DNA from: CALJFL01 sp963669435
GTDB lineage: Bacteria; Pseudomonadota; Gammaproteobacteria; Pseudomonadales; Halieaceae
Direction: 5' to 3'
Assembly: GCA_963669435.1 (NCBI GenBank)
Contig: OY770025.1
Span: forward strand, 3,844,001-3,908,000
Length of the DNA: 64,000 nucleotides
Positions 9,526 to 18,727 of this stretch are shown one piece after another (the stretch's first letter is position 1; every line of letters starts with the position of its first letter). The translations under genes and the position numbers were made by a program. The notes beneath the pieces were generated by a model. The model was not told the DNA's origin. It did not search any database and worked only from the letters and a program-made list of their open reading frames with translations.

Positions 9526-11715
9526 GTGTCCGATCAGCAGCTGCCCCAGTGGTTTGCGGCGTGCCCCAAGGGAATGGAGTCCTTGCTGGCGCAGGAGATT
9601 GCCGCCCTGGGCTGTGACAACACTCGCGAAACGGTAGCCGGCGTTTACTTCAATGGCCCGCTGGCCGTTGCCTACCGAGCCTGTTTGTGGTCGCGACTGG
9701 CCAACCGAATTCTCATGCCGATCGCGCAGCTGCCGGTTAACGATGCGCAAAGCCTTTATGACGGGTTGCGCACTGTGCGCTGGGAAACCGTGTTCACCGC
9801 TGAGCAAACTTTCGCGATCGATTTTATTGGCCAGAACGATGCGATTCGCAATACCCAGTTCGGTGCGCAAAAAAGTAAGGACGCGATTGTCGACTGGTTC
9901 GTGCAGCAGGTGGGAAGGCGCCCTTCGATCGAACGGAGAAATCCGGACGTTCGCCTCAATCTGCGCCTTTCGAAGGGCCGTCTACATGTTGCTCTGGATT
10001 TTTCCGGCGGTAGTTTGCACCGTCGAGGGTATCGTTTGGACACCGGTTCAGCGCCGCTAAAGGAGAACCTCGCAGCGGCACTGTTGCTGCGCGCAGACTG
10101 GCCGGGCATCGCCGCGCGCGGCGGTGCCCTGATTGACCCAATGTGCGGTTCTGGAACGCTGCTGCTGGAAGGGGCCCTGATGGCGGCGGATATTGCCCCG
10201 GGCCTGCAGCGAGATCGCTATGGCTTCGAGGGTTGGGCAGGGCATAACGCGGCCCAGTGGCGGGCCATTCTCGCAGATGCCCAGGCGCGGGCTGACCGCG
10301 GTCGCCAGCGTCAGCTGCCGGAGATTCGTGGCTACGATGCTGACCCGAAAGTAATACGCCAGGCGCAGGAAAACATCGCCAGAGCAAAGCTAAGTAAAGC
10401 GGTAAGAGTTAGCTGTAAGTCATTGTCTGAGTTAGTAAAACCCACTCATCGAGAGATGGATGTTGGGCTGCTGATTTGCAATCCGCCCTATGGCGAGCGC
10501 CTGGGTGAAAAAGACAGCCTGACATACCTGTACCAACAATTGGGAGAGGCCATGGCCACCCACTTTCAGGGTTGGCAGGGAGCTGTGTTTACGGCGGACC
10601 GAGAACTGGGCAGGGCGACCGGTTTGCGCAGTCATAAACGCTACACGCTCTTCAACGGCGCCCTGGAATCCAGCCTGCTGCTGTTTGATTTGAATGACAA
10701 TGTATTTCGTGGTCCCAGGTCAGCCCCTGCAACGACCGAAGACGAACACCAAACCCAAGGCACGCAGGAGGCGCCCAGCGAGGGCGCGGTGATGTTCGGC
10801 AATCGCATGCGCAAGAATCGCAAGCGCTTGTCGAACTGGATCAAGCGTGAAGGGATAAGCTGCTATCGACTCTACGATGCCGACATGCCGGAGTATGCGG
10901 TGGCTGTCGATATTTATGGTGAACATGCACACGTGGCTGAGTACCAGGCCCCAAAGGGTGTCGACCCGGAGGCGGCCGAGCGGCGTATGAACGACGTAAT
11001 CGCAGCACTGCCCGACGCACTGAATATCGCACCTGTGCGGATCGCCTATAAAACGCGTCGACAGCAGCGCGGCCGGCAACAGTATGAAAAACAGGATGAG
11101 CGAGGCGAGTTGCTGGAGGTGACCGAGAGTGGTGCCAGGTTCCTGGTAAACCTGACCGATTACCTGGACACGGGTTTATTTCTTGATCACCGGCCGCTGC
11201 GCCGGCGCCTGGCCGCCGAGGTTCGCGGCAAGCGTTTTCTGAATCTATTTTGCTACACCGGGACGGCATCCGTGCTGGCGGCGCTGGCCCAGGCACGATC
11301 GACGACCAGCGTGGATATGTCCAATACCTACCTGGGCTGGTTGCGCAAGAACCTCGCTGTGAATGGCCTGGCCGAAACGCGTAACCATCTGGTGAAAGCC
11401 GATTGCCTGCAGTGGCTGAGTGAGGGATCCGATAAGTACGACCTGGTTATGCTCGACCCGCCGTCTTTTTCCAACTCCAAATCCATGTCGGCTGACTTTG
11501 ATGTGCTGCGAGACCAGCGGGCGTTAGTTAACGCAACGATGGCGCGACTGGAGTCCGATGGAACACTGTATTTCTCGACCAACCGGCGCGGATTCAAGTT
11601 GGCACCCGAGCTCATTGAAGCGTATCGCTGTGAGGACATCACGCGACAGACTCTGGATCCCGACTTCCAGCGCAACGCCAAAATCCACCAGTGCTGGAAA
11701 CTGGAGCACCGCTAG
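9526..11715 (+). CDS. rlmKL: Bifunctional 23S rRNA (guanine) methyltransferase RlmKL
   Basis: Methylates G2445 (N2) and G2069 (N7) of 23S rRNA with S-adenosylmethionine. The 729-residue length fits the fused RlmK+RlmL protein. The order is an N-terminal THUMP domain (about residues 45-160), a first Rossmann methylase with DPMCGSGTLLLEGA and NPPYGERLGE, and a second methylase after about residue 500 with FLNLFCYTGTASV and LDPPSFSNSKS. The start is GTG at 9526, with GAGG six bases upstream. Confidence 0.95.
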   Translation: MSDQQLPQWFAACPKGMESLLAQEIAALGCDNTRETVAGVYFNGPLAVAYRACLWSRLANRILMPIAQLPVNDAQSLYDGLRTVRWETVFTAEQTFAIDFIGQNDAIRNTQFGAQKSKDAIVDWFVQQVGRRPSIERRNPDVRLNLRLSKGRLHVALDFSGGSLHRRGYRLDTGSAPLKENLAAALLLRADWPGIAARGGALIDPMCGSGTLLLEGALMAADIAPGLQRDRYGFEGWAGHNAAQWRAILADAQARADRGRQRQLPEIRGYDADPKVIRQAQENIARAKLSKAVRVSCKSLSELVKPTHREMDVGLLICNPPYGERLGEKDSLTYLYQQLGEAMATHFQGWQGAVFTADRELGRATGLRSHKRYTLFNGALESSLLLFDLNDNVFRGPRSAPATTEDEHQTQGTQEAPSEGAVMFGNRMRKNRKRLSNWIKREGISCYRLYDADMPEYAVAVDIYGEHAHVAEYQAPKGVDPEAAERRMNDVIAALPDALNIAPVRIAYKTRRQQRGRQQYEKQDERGELLEVTESGARFLVNLTDYLDTGLFLDHRPLRRRLAAEVRGKRFLNLFCYTGTASVLAALAQARSTTSVDMSNTYLGWLRKNLAVNGLAETRNHLVKADCLQWLSEGSDKYDLVMLDPPSFSNSKSMSADFDVLRDQRALVNATMARLESDGTLYFSTNRRGFKLAPELIEAYRCEDITRQTLDPDFQRNAKIHQCWKLEHR

Positions 11716-12231
11716 TTTGGTTTCACAAGTGCGCCGTAGAAGGGAGCTACCAAGTCGCAAAGATTGCCATCCCGCAGTGACATGGGCTGTAAGCGGTTAG
11801 TAGTCACCAACAAAAGTTTGCTTACTCTATCCACACCGGCTGTGAAGGCACTGTATATATAGTGTTATTCGCAACGCCTGCTGCAAAAGTACTTAAAAAA
11901 ACCCGTAAGTTATTGAAATAAGGAAGATTACAGGCTCAGTCAGTCAGACCGGATTGGGCGGGGATAGGTCCCGGACTGTCACCACTTGCTTGCGGATTGA
12001 TCAGCTGTCCCCAGAGTTATCCACAGTTTAAGCTGTGGATAACCTGCTCTATGCTGGTCGGCCGCTGGCGCCTGGCGTATTCTTGGGTCCCGTTTCACGG
12101 TCGAGCCAAGGTGGTTTGCTTGATTATCTCGTTCCTTTGCGTGAGTGAATTACTGTGATTGCCGCTACAACAGTACAACTTCGGCTCGGCAGCCACACGA
12201 TCAGCGACGTGGCCCGCCGCAGTAGAGCGCG
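11716..12231. other. Gene-free region with DnaA-box-like sites
   Basis: About 515 bases without a supported gene, between rlmKL and the flavodoxin-like gene. It contains an AT-rich part near 11884-11932, a near-match DnaA box (CTATCCACA, 11827-11835) and a perfect palindrome of two DnaA boxes listed separately. A promoter for the downstream genes must be here but is not obvious. Confidence 0.5.
12016..12043. promoter_or_regulatory. Perfect palindrome of two consensus DnaA boxes
   Basis: GTTATCCACAG, a six-base spacer TTTAAG, then CTGTGGATAAC: 11-base arms with no mismatch. Each arm contains the consensus DnaA box TTATCCACA (12017-12025 forward, 12034-12042 reverse). A third, one-mismatch box lies at 11827-11835. 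This could bind DnaA or form a stem in RNA. No origin-type genes are nearby. Confidence 0.6.
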
Positions 12232-12687
12232 ATGACCGGCCTGCTGATCGTTTATCACAGTCAGAGCGGCAGTTGCGCGCAACTCGCGCGCGCAGCCTGG
12301 GAAGGGGCAAGTACCGAAGTGGCAGCGGCGCCACAGGTTCTGCGGGCGTCCGACACTGGCCTGCGGGATCTGTTGGACGCCGCCGGCTTGTTACTGGTCA
12401 CCGCGGAAAATTCTGGCGCCCTGGCCGGGGGTATGAAGGATTTTCTGGATCGTATCTTCTATCCGTCGATCAACCATACCCTGGTGTTGCCCTACGGCCT
12501 GCTGGTCAGTGCGGGTAATGACGGTCGCGGCGCAGTGGCGCAGGCGCAACGTATTCTCTCGGGCATACCGTTTACAGTGGCGACCGAACCCCTGATACTG
12601 CGCGGCGAAGTCGGACCTGATCACCTCACTCAGGCCCGTGAGCTGGGTCAGGCCTTTGCGGCTGGACTGGACATGGGTATTTTTTAG
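12232..12687 (+). CDS. Flavodoxin-like / NAD(P)H-dependent oxidoreductase family protein
   Basis: 151 residues. The N-terminus (TGLLIVYHSQSGSCAQLA) is a flavodoxin-type FMN phosphate-binding loop. VTAENSGALAGGMKDFLDRI near residues 56-75 matches the region where flavodoxin-fold quinone or FMN reductases hold the isoalloxazine ring. It is followed after 22 bases by a thioesterase-like gene. The electron donor and acceptor are unknown. Confidence 0.75.
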   Translation: MTGLLIVYHSQSGSCAQLARAAWEGASTEVAAAPQVLRASDTGLRDLLDAAGLLLVTAENSGALAGGMKDFLDRIFYPSINHTLVLPYGLLVSAGNDGRGAVAQAQRILSGIPFTVATEPLILRGEVGPDHLTQARELGQAFAAGLDMGIF

Positions 12688-12709
12688 GAACATTAAAGGG
12701 CGACACACA

Positions 12710-13195
12710 ATGACCGCAGAACAGCAGATGATTGCCCCGGAGGGTTTTGAGCGTTTTCCCGATGGCATCGGCTTTGCCGATTCGCTGCAACCACTCTATA
12801 GCCGCCAGCGCAAAGGCGATGTTCGCTTTGGTCTATTCATTCTGCCGCAACACTGCAACACCATGAATTTTTGTCATGGCGGTGTACTGATGACCCTGGC
12901 CGATATGGCCGGGAGCGCGGGTGTGCATATGGCACGTGGGGCGTTCTCGGCTAGCCCCACGATTAATCTTAGTCTCGACTTCATCTCAGCGGCGTGTCCC
13001 GGCGAGTGGATAGAGGCCGTGGCCGAAAGTGCGACGCCGAAACGCCGTTTCGGATTTTGCAGCGGCACGATCTACGGTCCGGAGAAAATTGTGGCCCGCT
13101 TCAACGGTACGTTCTACCACCCCGAACACGAGGGCATGACGCCGGCGGATAATGCAGCAATGGCGCGCATCGCTGATTTCACTGACCGCGGCTAG
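12710..13195 (+). CDS. PaaI-family hotdog thioesterase
   Basis: 161 residues from ATG 12710, which has an AAAGGG ribosome site; the upstream frame overlaps the previous gene and is not used. HCNTMNFCHGGVLMTLADMAG, near residues 46-65, is the characteristic hotdog-fold signature with the central catalytic helix (HGGVLMTLAD). The family hydrolyses acyl-CoA thioesters in fatty-acid or aromatic-acid metabolism. It overlaps the convergent LysR gene by four bases. Confidence 0.85.
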   Translation: MTAEQQMIAPEGFERFPDGIGFADSLQPLYSRQRKGDVRFGLFILPQHCNTMNFCHGGVLMTLADMAGSAGVHMARGAFSASPTINLSLDFISAACPGEWIEAVAESATPKRRFGFCSGTIYGPEKIVARFNGTFYHPEHEGMTPADNAAMARIADFTDRG

Positions 13196-14067
13196 GCGTC
13201 GCCGTGCGCTTCCAGATGCTCGATAAAGGCTATCGCTGCCCGCGACAGACTGCGGCCGCGGTGATACACATGGCCGAGCAGGCGTTCCATGGTGACTCCT
13301 TTCACCTCAAGGGCGATCAGTGACTCGTCGCGCATACTGCGCGGGAGCATGGTCCAGCCCAGGCCCACCGAGGCCATCATGCGAATGGTTTCCAGGTAAT
13401 TGGTCATCATCGATACGTTCAGTGACAGATGTGATCGATCGAACAGGCTCTTGATGATCTGCCCCGTATAGGTATTAAGGCCGGGGAGGACCGCCGCCGA
13501 AGCTGCCAGTGCCTGCAGATCCACTTTTGGGGTTCGTGCCAGCTCGTGATCTGGTGCCACCATAAATTCCAGCGGATCTCGCCACACCGTATGGCGGATA
13601 AATTGCGCGTTGTCTTCCGGGGCCAGGGTGACCACGGCCAGGTCAATTTTGCCCTGGGTGATAAGTTCGTAGGCCCGCTCGGAATCCATGAAATCGATAT
13701 CGATGTTCACCTGCTGATACTCACGACTGTACTCGCTGAGCACCGGGGGCAGGCGATGCAAACCGATGTGGTGGCTGGTGGCCAGTCTCAGGGTGCCGGC
13801 AACATCCCCGGACAGGTCCCGCACCGATTGTTCGGCGTATTGCAATTCCTGTTCGATACGCGCCGCGTGGGGCAACAGTGCACGCCCGGCCTCGGTCAAC
13901 CGAATATGCCGCCCGATGCGATCGAACAACTCACAGTCGAGCTGCTGTTCCAGCAAGGCCACACGCTTGCTGATGGCGGGTTGGGTCAGGTGTAGTTTTT
14001 CCGCCGCCAATGAAAATGACCCCGTTTCTGCGACCAACGCGAAGGCCCTGAGATTCTGGGTTTCCAT
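13192..14067 (-). CDS. LysR-family transcriptional regulator
   Basis: 291 residues from ATG 14067. The N-terminal winged helix-turn-helix (LRAFALVAETGSFSLAAEKL then LTQPAISKRVALLEQQL) is typical, and a periplasmic-binding-like effector domain follows from about residue 90. It is divergent from leuC with 157 bases between, and a LysR gene in this position is known in related gammaproteobacteria, so it may regulate leucine synthesis; that is inference. An upstream in-frame start (14091) adds eight residues and is less likely. Confidence 0.9.
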   Translation of the reverse strand: METQNLRAFALVAETGSFSLAAEKLHLTQPAISKRVALLEQQLDCELFDRIGRHIRLTEAGRALLPHAARIEQELQYAEQSVRDLSGDVAGTLRLATSHHIGLHRLPPVLSEYSREYQQVNIDIDFMDSERAYELITQGKIDLAVVTLAPEDNAQFIRHTVWRDPLEFMVAPDHELARTPKVDLQALAASAAVLPGLNTYTGQIIKSLFDRSHLSLNVSMMTNYLETIRMMASVGLGWTMLPRSMRDESLIALEVKGVTMERLLGHVYHRGRSLSRAAIAFIEHLEAHGDA

Positions 14068-14172
14068 AGTGCCTGTCCTTGCTCGATTCATTCCTAACAG
14101 GAATTAAATATATAAAAATAATAAATTTGAGTTATGAGCTGGTCAAGCCTAAAATTGCCACCTGAAAAATCC

Positions 14173-14214
14173 CATGACACTAATTACATGACATAAACCA
14201 CATGACACTAAGCA
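14173..14214 (+). repeat. Three 14-bp tandem repeats upstream of leuC
   Basis: CATGACACTAATTA, CATGACATAAACCA and CATGACACTAAGCA stand head to tail at 14173, 14187 and 14201. The last copy ends just before the leuC ribosome site (AGGAG) and the GTG start at 14225, so the array would lie in or next to the leuC 5' leader. It may be a regulator-binding array or a slippage product. Confidence 0.7.
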
Positions 14215-14224
14215 GGAGCATGTT

Positions 14225-15658
14225 GTGGCCGGACAAACCTTGTACGACAAATTGTGGAACAGCCACCTCGTCGATCAGCGCGACGACGGTACGGCAATTA
14301 TCTATATCGACAGACATCTCATTCACGAGGTGACTTCACCCCAGGCCTTCGAAGGCCTGCGCCTGGCGGGGCGGAACCCATGGCGACTGGATGCCAACCT
14401 CGCCGTGCCCGATCACAACGTGCCCACCGAAACGGCAGAGCGCCGTGGTGGCGTGGCCGGCATTGTCGATCCGGTGTCCCGTTTGCAGGTGCAAACCCTG
14501 GACGACAACTGTAAGGACTTCGATATCGTGGAGATCCCCATCAACGATGTGCGCCAGGGAATCGTGCATGTTGTTGGCCCTGAAACCGGCGCCACGTTGC
14601 CTGGTATGACCGTGGTGTGCGGTGACTCCCACACATCTACCCACGGCGCTCTCGGTGCTCTCGCACACGGCATTGGTACCTCTGAGGTCGAGCATGTACT
14701 GGCAACCCAGTGCCTGGTGCAGCGTAAAATGAAAAACATGCTGGTGCGTGTAGACGGCGAACTGGCCACCGGTATAACCGCCAAAGACATTGCACTGGCT
14801 ATCATTGGCAAAATCGGTACCGCCGGTGGTTCCGGTTATGCGATCGAATTCGGTGGTGATGCGGTACGCGCGCTGAGCATGGAAGGGCGCATGACGCTGT
14901 GCAACATGTCCATCGAAGCCGGTGCCCGCATGGGAATGATTGCGGTCGACGATACCACCTTGGAATACGTTAAGGGCCGCACCTATGCACCGCGCGGTGA
15001 AATGTGGGATGCCGCCGAGTCGGCCTGGCGCCAATTGCACAGCGACGACGATGCGCAGTTTGATGCCGTGGTGGAATTGCGAGCGGAAGATATCAAACCG
15101 CAGGTCACCTGGGGCACCAGCCCGGAGATGGTATTGCCGGTGGATGCTCACCTGCCAGACCCGACTACGCTCACTGATCCTACCCAGCGCGAAGCGACCC
15201 GTCGTGCCCTTGAATACATGGGACTGGAAGCGGGTATGGCCATTACCGATATCAAGCCCGATCGCGTGTTCATTGGTTCCTGCACCAACTCCCGCATCGA
15301 AGACCTGCGTGCGGCGGCCGACGTGGTGCGTGGCAAGCAGATCGCGTCGTCGATAAAGCAGGCATTGGTGGTGCCGGGATCCGGCGAGGTAAAAACTCAG
15401 GCGGAAGCAGAGGGCCTGGACAAGGTATTTACCGATGCAGGGATGGAGTGGCGCGAGCCGGGGTGCTCCATGTGCCTGGCGATGAATGCGGACAAGCTGG
15501 GGCCGGGTGAACACTGTGCCTCCACGTCCAATCGTAATTTTGAAGGCCGCCAGGGTTTTGGGGGTCGCACGCACCTGGTGAGTCCAGCGATGGCGGCGGC
15601 TGCGGCTGTCGCCGGTCATTTCACTGATGTACGCGCGTTGGAGGGGGTTGAATCATGA
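14225..15658 (+). CDS. leuC: 3-isopropylmalate dehydratase large subunit
   Basis: Isomerises 2-isopropylmalate to 3-isopropylmalate in leucine synthesis with LeuD. 477 residues, normal length. It is aconitase-like, with the [4Fe-4S] cysteines in SCTNSR (near residue 352) and in GCSMC (near 413-416), and the family segment CGDSHTSTHGALG. The start is GTG at 14225, with AGGAG before it. It overlaps leuD by four bases (ATGA). Confidence 0.96.
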   Translation: MAGQTLYDKLWNSHLVDQRDDGTAIIYIDRHLIHEVTSPQAFEGLRLAGRNPWRLDANLAVPDHNVPTETAERRGGVAGIVDPVSRLQVQTLDDNCKDFDIVEIPINDVRQGIVHVVGPETGATLPGMTVVCGDSHTSTHGALGALAHGIGTSEVEHVLATQCLVQRKMKNMLVRVDGELATGITAKDIALAIIGKIGTAGGSGYAIEFGGDAVRALSMEGRMTLCNMSIEAGARMGMIAVDDTTLEYVKGRTYAPRGEMWDAAESAWRQLHSDDDAQFDAVVELRAEDIKPQVTWGTSPEMVLPVDAHLPDPTTLTDPTQREATRRALEYMGLEAGMAITDIKPDRVFIGSCTNSRIEDLRAAADVVRGKQIASSIKQALVVPGSGEVKTQAEAEGLDKVFTDAGMEWREPGCSMCLAMNADKLGPGEHCASTSNRNFEGRQGFGGRTHLVSPAMAAAAAVAGHFTDVRALEGVES

Positions 15659-16308
15659 AGAGCTTTACCACGTTACACGGGTTGGCGGCGCCCATGGATC
15701 GCGCCAATGTGGATACCGACCTGATCATTCCCAAACAGTTTCTGAAGTCGATCAAGCGCAGTGGCTTCGGCCCCAACCTGTTCGACGAGTTGCGTTACCT
15801 GGACGAGGGTGTGCCCGGTCAGGATAACAGCAAGCGTCCACTCAACCCGGATTTCCCCCTGAACGCCGCGCGTTACCAGGGTGCTTCCTTACTGCTGGCG
15901 CGGGTCAACTTCGGCTGCGGTTCCAGTCGCGAACACGCACCGTGGGCGCTGGAGGACTATGGTTTCCGTTGTGTCATCGCCCCGAGTTTTGCCGACATTT
16001 TTTACAACAATTGCTTCAAGAACGGTATCTTGCCGATTGTGCTACCAGAGCATGTTGTCGCTGACTTGTTTGATGCCATGTACGCCACTGAAGGGTACAC
16101 CCTGGATGTCGACCTGGAGTCGCAGACAGTGACAACGCCTGAGGGTGAGATCTTCTCCTTCGAAGTTGACAGCTTTCGCAAACACTGCCTGATCAATGGC
16201 CTGGACGACATCGGGTTGACGCTGCAGAGCGAAACCGCGATCCGCGATTTTGAAGCGCGTTGGCAGCAGCAGTCGCCCTGGTTGTTCGGTTCAATTTCAC
16301 AAGGCTGA
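15655..16308 (+). CDS. leuD: 3-isopropylmalate dehydratase small subunit
   Basis: Swivelling domain partner of LeuC. 217 residues. The N-terminal DRANVDTDLIIPKQFLK and the central NFGCGSSREHAPWALEDYG (substrate-binding Ser-Arg) are the LeuD hallmarks. The ATG lies inside the leuC stop region, indicating coupled translation; leuB follows after seven bases. Confidence 0.96.
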   Translation: MKSFTTLHGLAAPMDRANVDTDLIIPKQFLKSIKRSGFGPNLFDELRYLDEGVPGQDNSKRPLNPDFPLNAARYQGASLLLARVNFGCGSSREHAPWALEDYGFRCVIAPSFADIFYNNCFKNGILPIVLPEHVVADLFDAMYATEGYTLDVDLESQTVTTPEGEIFSFEVDSFRKHCLINGLDDIGLTLQSETAIRDFEARWQQQSPWLFGSISQG

Positions 16309-16315
16309 CAAACTC

Positions 16316-17395
16316 ATGACGCGAAAAATACTGGTCTTACCCGGCGACTATATTGGCCCGGAAATTATGGCCGAAGCTGAGAAGGTACTGGCAGTTGCCG
16401 ACAAACGTTTCGACCTGGGTATAGAAACAGAACACGGACTGCTCGGTGGAGCCGCGCTCGACGTGCACGGTGTACCGCTACCCGATGAAACCCTGGAGCG
16501 CGCTCGCGAGGTGGATGCGATTCTGCTGGGCGCGGTCGGTGGCCCCAAATGGGATGATGTTGAACGCCATCTGCGGCCAGAGCGGGGCTTGCTGGGTATT
16601 CGTTCTGAACTGCAGCTGTTTGGTAATTTGCGCCCGGCGATTCTGTATCCGCAGTTGGCCGATGCGTCCAGCCTCAAGCCGGAAGTCGTCTCCGGGTTGG
16701 ATATCCTGATTGTGCGCGAGCTCACTGGCGGCATCTATTTTGGTGAGCCCCGCGGAATTCGTACCCTGGAGAATGGTGAACGGGAAGGATTTAACACCTA
16801 CGTTTATCGCGAGTCCGAGGTGGAGCGTATTGCGCACCTGGCCTTCAGCCTGGCGCGCAAGCGCGACAAACGTGTGTGCTCGGTGGACAAATCCAATGTA
16901 CTTGAGGCCACTGTGTTATGGCGCGAGGTCATGGAGGAAGTTGCCAAGCAGTACCAGGATGTTGAGCTCAGCCACCTGTACGTGGATAACGCCGCCATGC
17001 AGCTGGTGATTGCGCCCAAGCAATTTGATGTGGTGGTCACCGGCAATATGTTCGGCGATATTCTCTCGGACACCGCGGCCATGCTCACCGGTTCCATCGG
17101 CATGCTGCCCTCGGCGTCACTGGATCAGCAGGGGCGGGGCATGTACGAGCCCTGTCATGGCTCAGCACCGGACATCGCCGGTCAGGAGAAAGCCAATCCA
17201 CTGGCAACCATTCTCTCGGTTGCCATGATGATGCGTTACACCCTCGCAGCGCCCGAGGCGGCCGAGGCCATTGAGCAGGCGGTTAGCGACGTGCTCGACC
17301 AGGGGCTGCGCACACCGGATATCTGCGCGCCGGGTGAACAAAGTGTTACCACCAGCGTGATGGGTTCTGCGGTTGCAGACGCCCTCGCCGGATAG
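16316..17395 (+). CDS. leuB: 3-isopropylmalate dehydrogenase
   Basis: Oxidises and decarboxylates 3-isopropylmalate with NAD+ in leucine synthesis. 359 residues from ATG 16316; the longer frame from 16250 overlaps leuD and is not used. Conserved parts seen are VRELTGGIYFG, the metal-binding aspartates around NMFGDILSD, and the cofactor-side GSAPDIAGQ. Oddly, the N-terminal loop reads LPGDYIGPE where most family members have GDGIGPE. Confidence 0.95.
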   Translation: MTRKILVLPGDYIGPEIMAEAEKVLAVADKRFDLGIETEHGLLGGAALDVHGVPLPDETLERAREVDAILLGAVGGPKWDDVERHLRPERGLLGIRSELQLFGNLRPAILYPQLADASSLKPEVVSGLDILIVRELTGGIYFGEPRGIRTLENGEREGFNTYVYRESEVERIAHLAFSLARKRDKRVCSVDKSNVLEATVLWREVMEEVAKQYQDVELSHLYVDNAAMQLVIAPKQFDVVVTGNMFGDILSDTAAMLTGSIGMLPSASLDQQGRGMYEPCHGSAPDIAGQEKANPLATILSVAMMMRYTLAAPEAAEAIEQAVSDVLDQGLRTPDICAPGEQSVTTSVMGSAVADALAG

Positions 17396-17495
17396 TTTGA
17401 AACAGGGCACCGGTAGTTCATATCGGCAGCCTTGGCGGGATGAATTGAAGGCCTTAATGGCTAGAAGCAACAGTTAAGAGAAGTTGGAACAAACA

Positions 17496-18521
17496 ATGAG
17501 TGATTTATACGATGTAGCTGTGGTCGGCGCCACCGGGGCGGTGGGCGAGGCCATGATCGAAATTCTTGAGCAGCGCAATTTTCCGGTGGGTACCCTTTAC
17601 CCATTGGCCAGCAGTCGGTCGGCCGGCAAGACGGTGATGTTCAAGGGCAACGCGGTGACGGTCACCGACCTGGCTGAGTTTGATTTTTCGCAGGCGCAGA
17701 TTGGGCTGTTTTCAGCAGGCGGCAGTATTTCCGAAAAGTATGCACCCATTGCAGCTGCCGCGGGCTGTGTGGTGATCGACAATACCTCTCACTTTCGCCG
17801 CGAGCCCGATATCCCGCTGGTGGTACCCGAGGTCAACAAAGAAGCGCTGGCCGATTACACCGTGCGAAATATTATCGCCAACCCGAACTGCTCCACCATC
17901 CAGATGCTGGTGGCACTGAAGCCGATCTATGATGCAGTGGGCATCGAGCGTATTAATGTTGCGACTTACCAGGCGGTATCGGGTACTGGCAAAGAAGCTA
18001 TCGAAGAACTGGCCGGGCAAACTGCCAGCCTGTTGAACGGCCGAGGTGTCGAGACTGAGGTCTACCCCAAGCAAATCGCTTTTAATGCGTTACCGCATAT
18101 CGATACCTTCCAGGACAATGGCTATACCCGCGAAGAAATGAAAATGGTGTGGGAAACCCAGAAAATCTTCGATGACCCCTCTATCGTGGTGAATCCCACC
18201 TGTGTGCGCATCCCGGTTTTCTACGGGCATTCGGAGGCGGTGCACATCGAAACCGTCGACAAGATTAGCGCCGAGCATGCCCGCGAGATACTCGCCAATG
18301 CCCCCGGGGTAGAGGTCCTCGACGAGCGTGAGGATGGCGGTTATGCGACAGCCGTCACAGAATCCGCTGGGCAGGATCCCGTCTTTGTGAGCCGCATTCG
18401 CGAAGATATCTCCCACCCTAAAGGTCTTAATCTTTGGATTGTGGCTGATAATGTCCGAAAAGGGGCGGCTCTAAATAGTGTGCAAATTGCCGAGAGCTTG
18501 GTCCAGACTTACCTTGATTAA
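17496..18521 (+). CDS. asd: Aspartate-semialdehyde dehydrogenase
   Basis: Reduces aspartyl phosphate to aspartate semialdehyde for lysine, threonine, methionine and peptidoglycan precursors. 341 residues from ATG 17496; an in-frame start at 17484 adds four residues. The N-terminal GATGAVGEAM binds NADP and NPNCSTIQM contains the catalytic Cys132. Follows leuB after 100 bases and precedes fimV, as in Pseudomonas. Confidence 0.95.
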   Translation: MSDLYDVAVVGATGAVGEAMIEILEQRNFPVGTLYPLASSRSAGKTVMFKGNAVTVTDLAEFDFSQAQIGLFSAGGSISEKYAPIAAAAGCVVIDNTSHFRREPDIPLVVPEVNKEALADYTVRNIIANPNCSTIQMLVALKPIYDAVGIERINVATYQAVSGTGKEAIEELAGQTASLLNGRGVETEVYPKQIAFNALPHIDTFQDNGYTREEMKMVWETQKIFDDPSIVVNPTCVRIPVFYGHSEAVHIETVDKISAEHAREILANAPGVEVLDEREDGGYATAVTESAGQDPVFVSRIREDISHPKGLNLWIVADNVRKGAALNSVQIAESLVQTYLD

Positions 18522-18727
18522 TACCCGGGTATAAAACATACTTGGGAGAGTATGGGGTCGTCATTAGTGCAGGGATGTACTTGCCGCGCTACCTTGAACA
18601 TGTAGCGCAAGTGCTTGTTGGGGCTGAAAAATTTATAACAAGCACTGTCCCGTGATACCCCGGTTAGTGGTTAGCCCAGGGGAGGCTGGCTTGATAGGGA
18701 AGGGAAACAATAATAAGGGCGTTTGGT

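Noticed and set aside
14336..15619. 427-codon minus-strand frame inside leuC
   Set aside because: A shadow of the GC-rich leuC gene, without domain signs or ribosome site.
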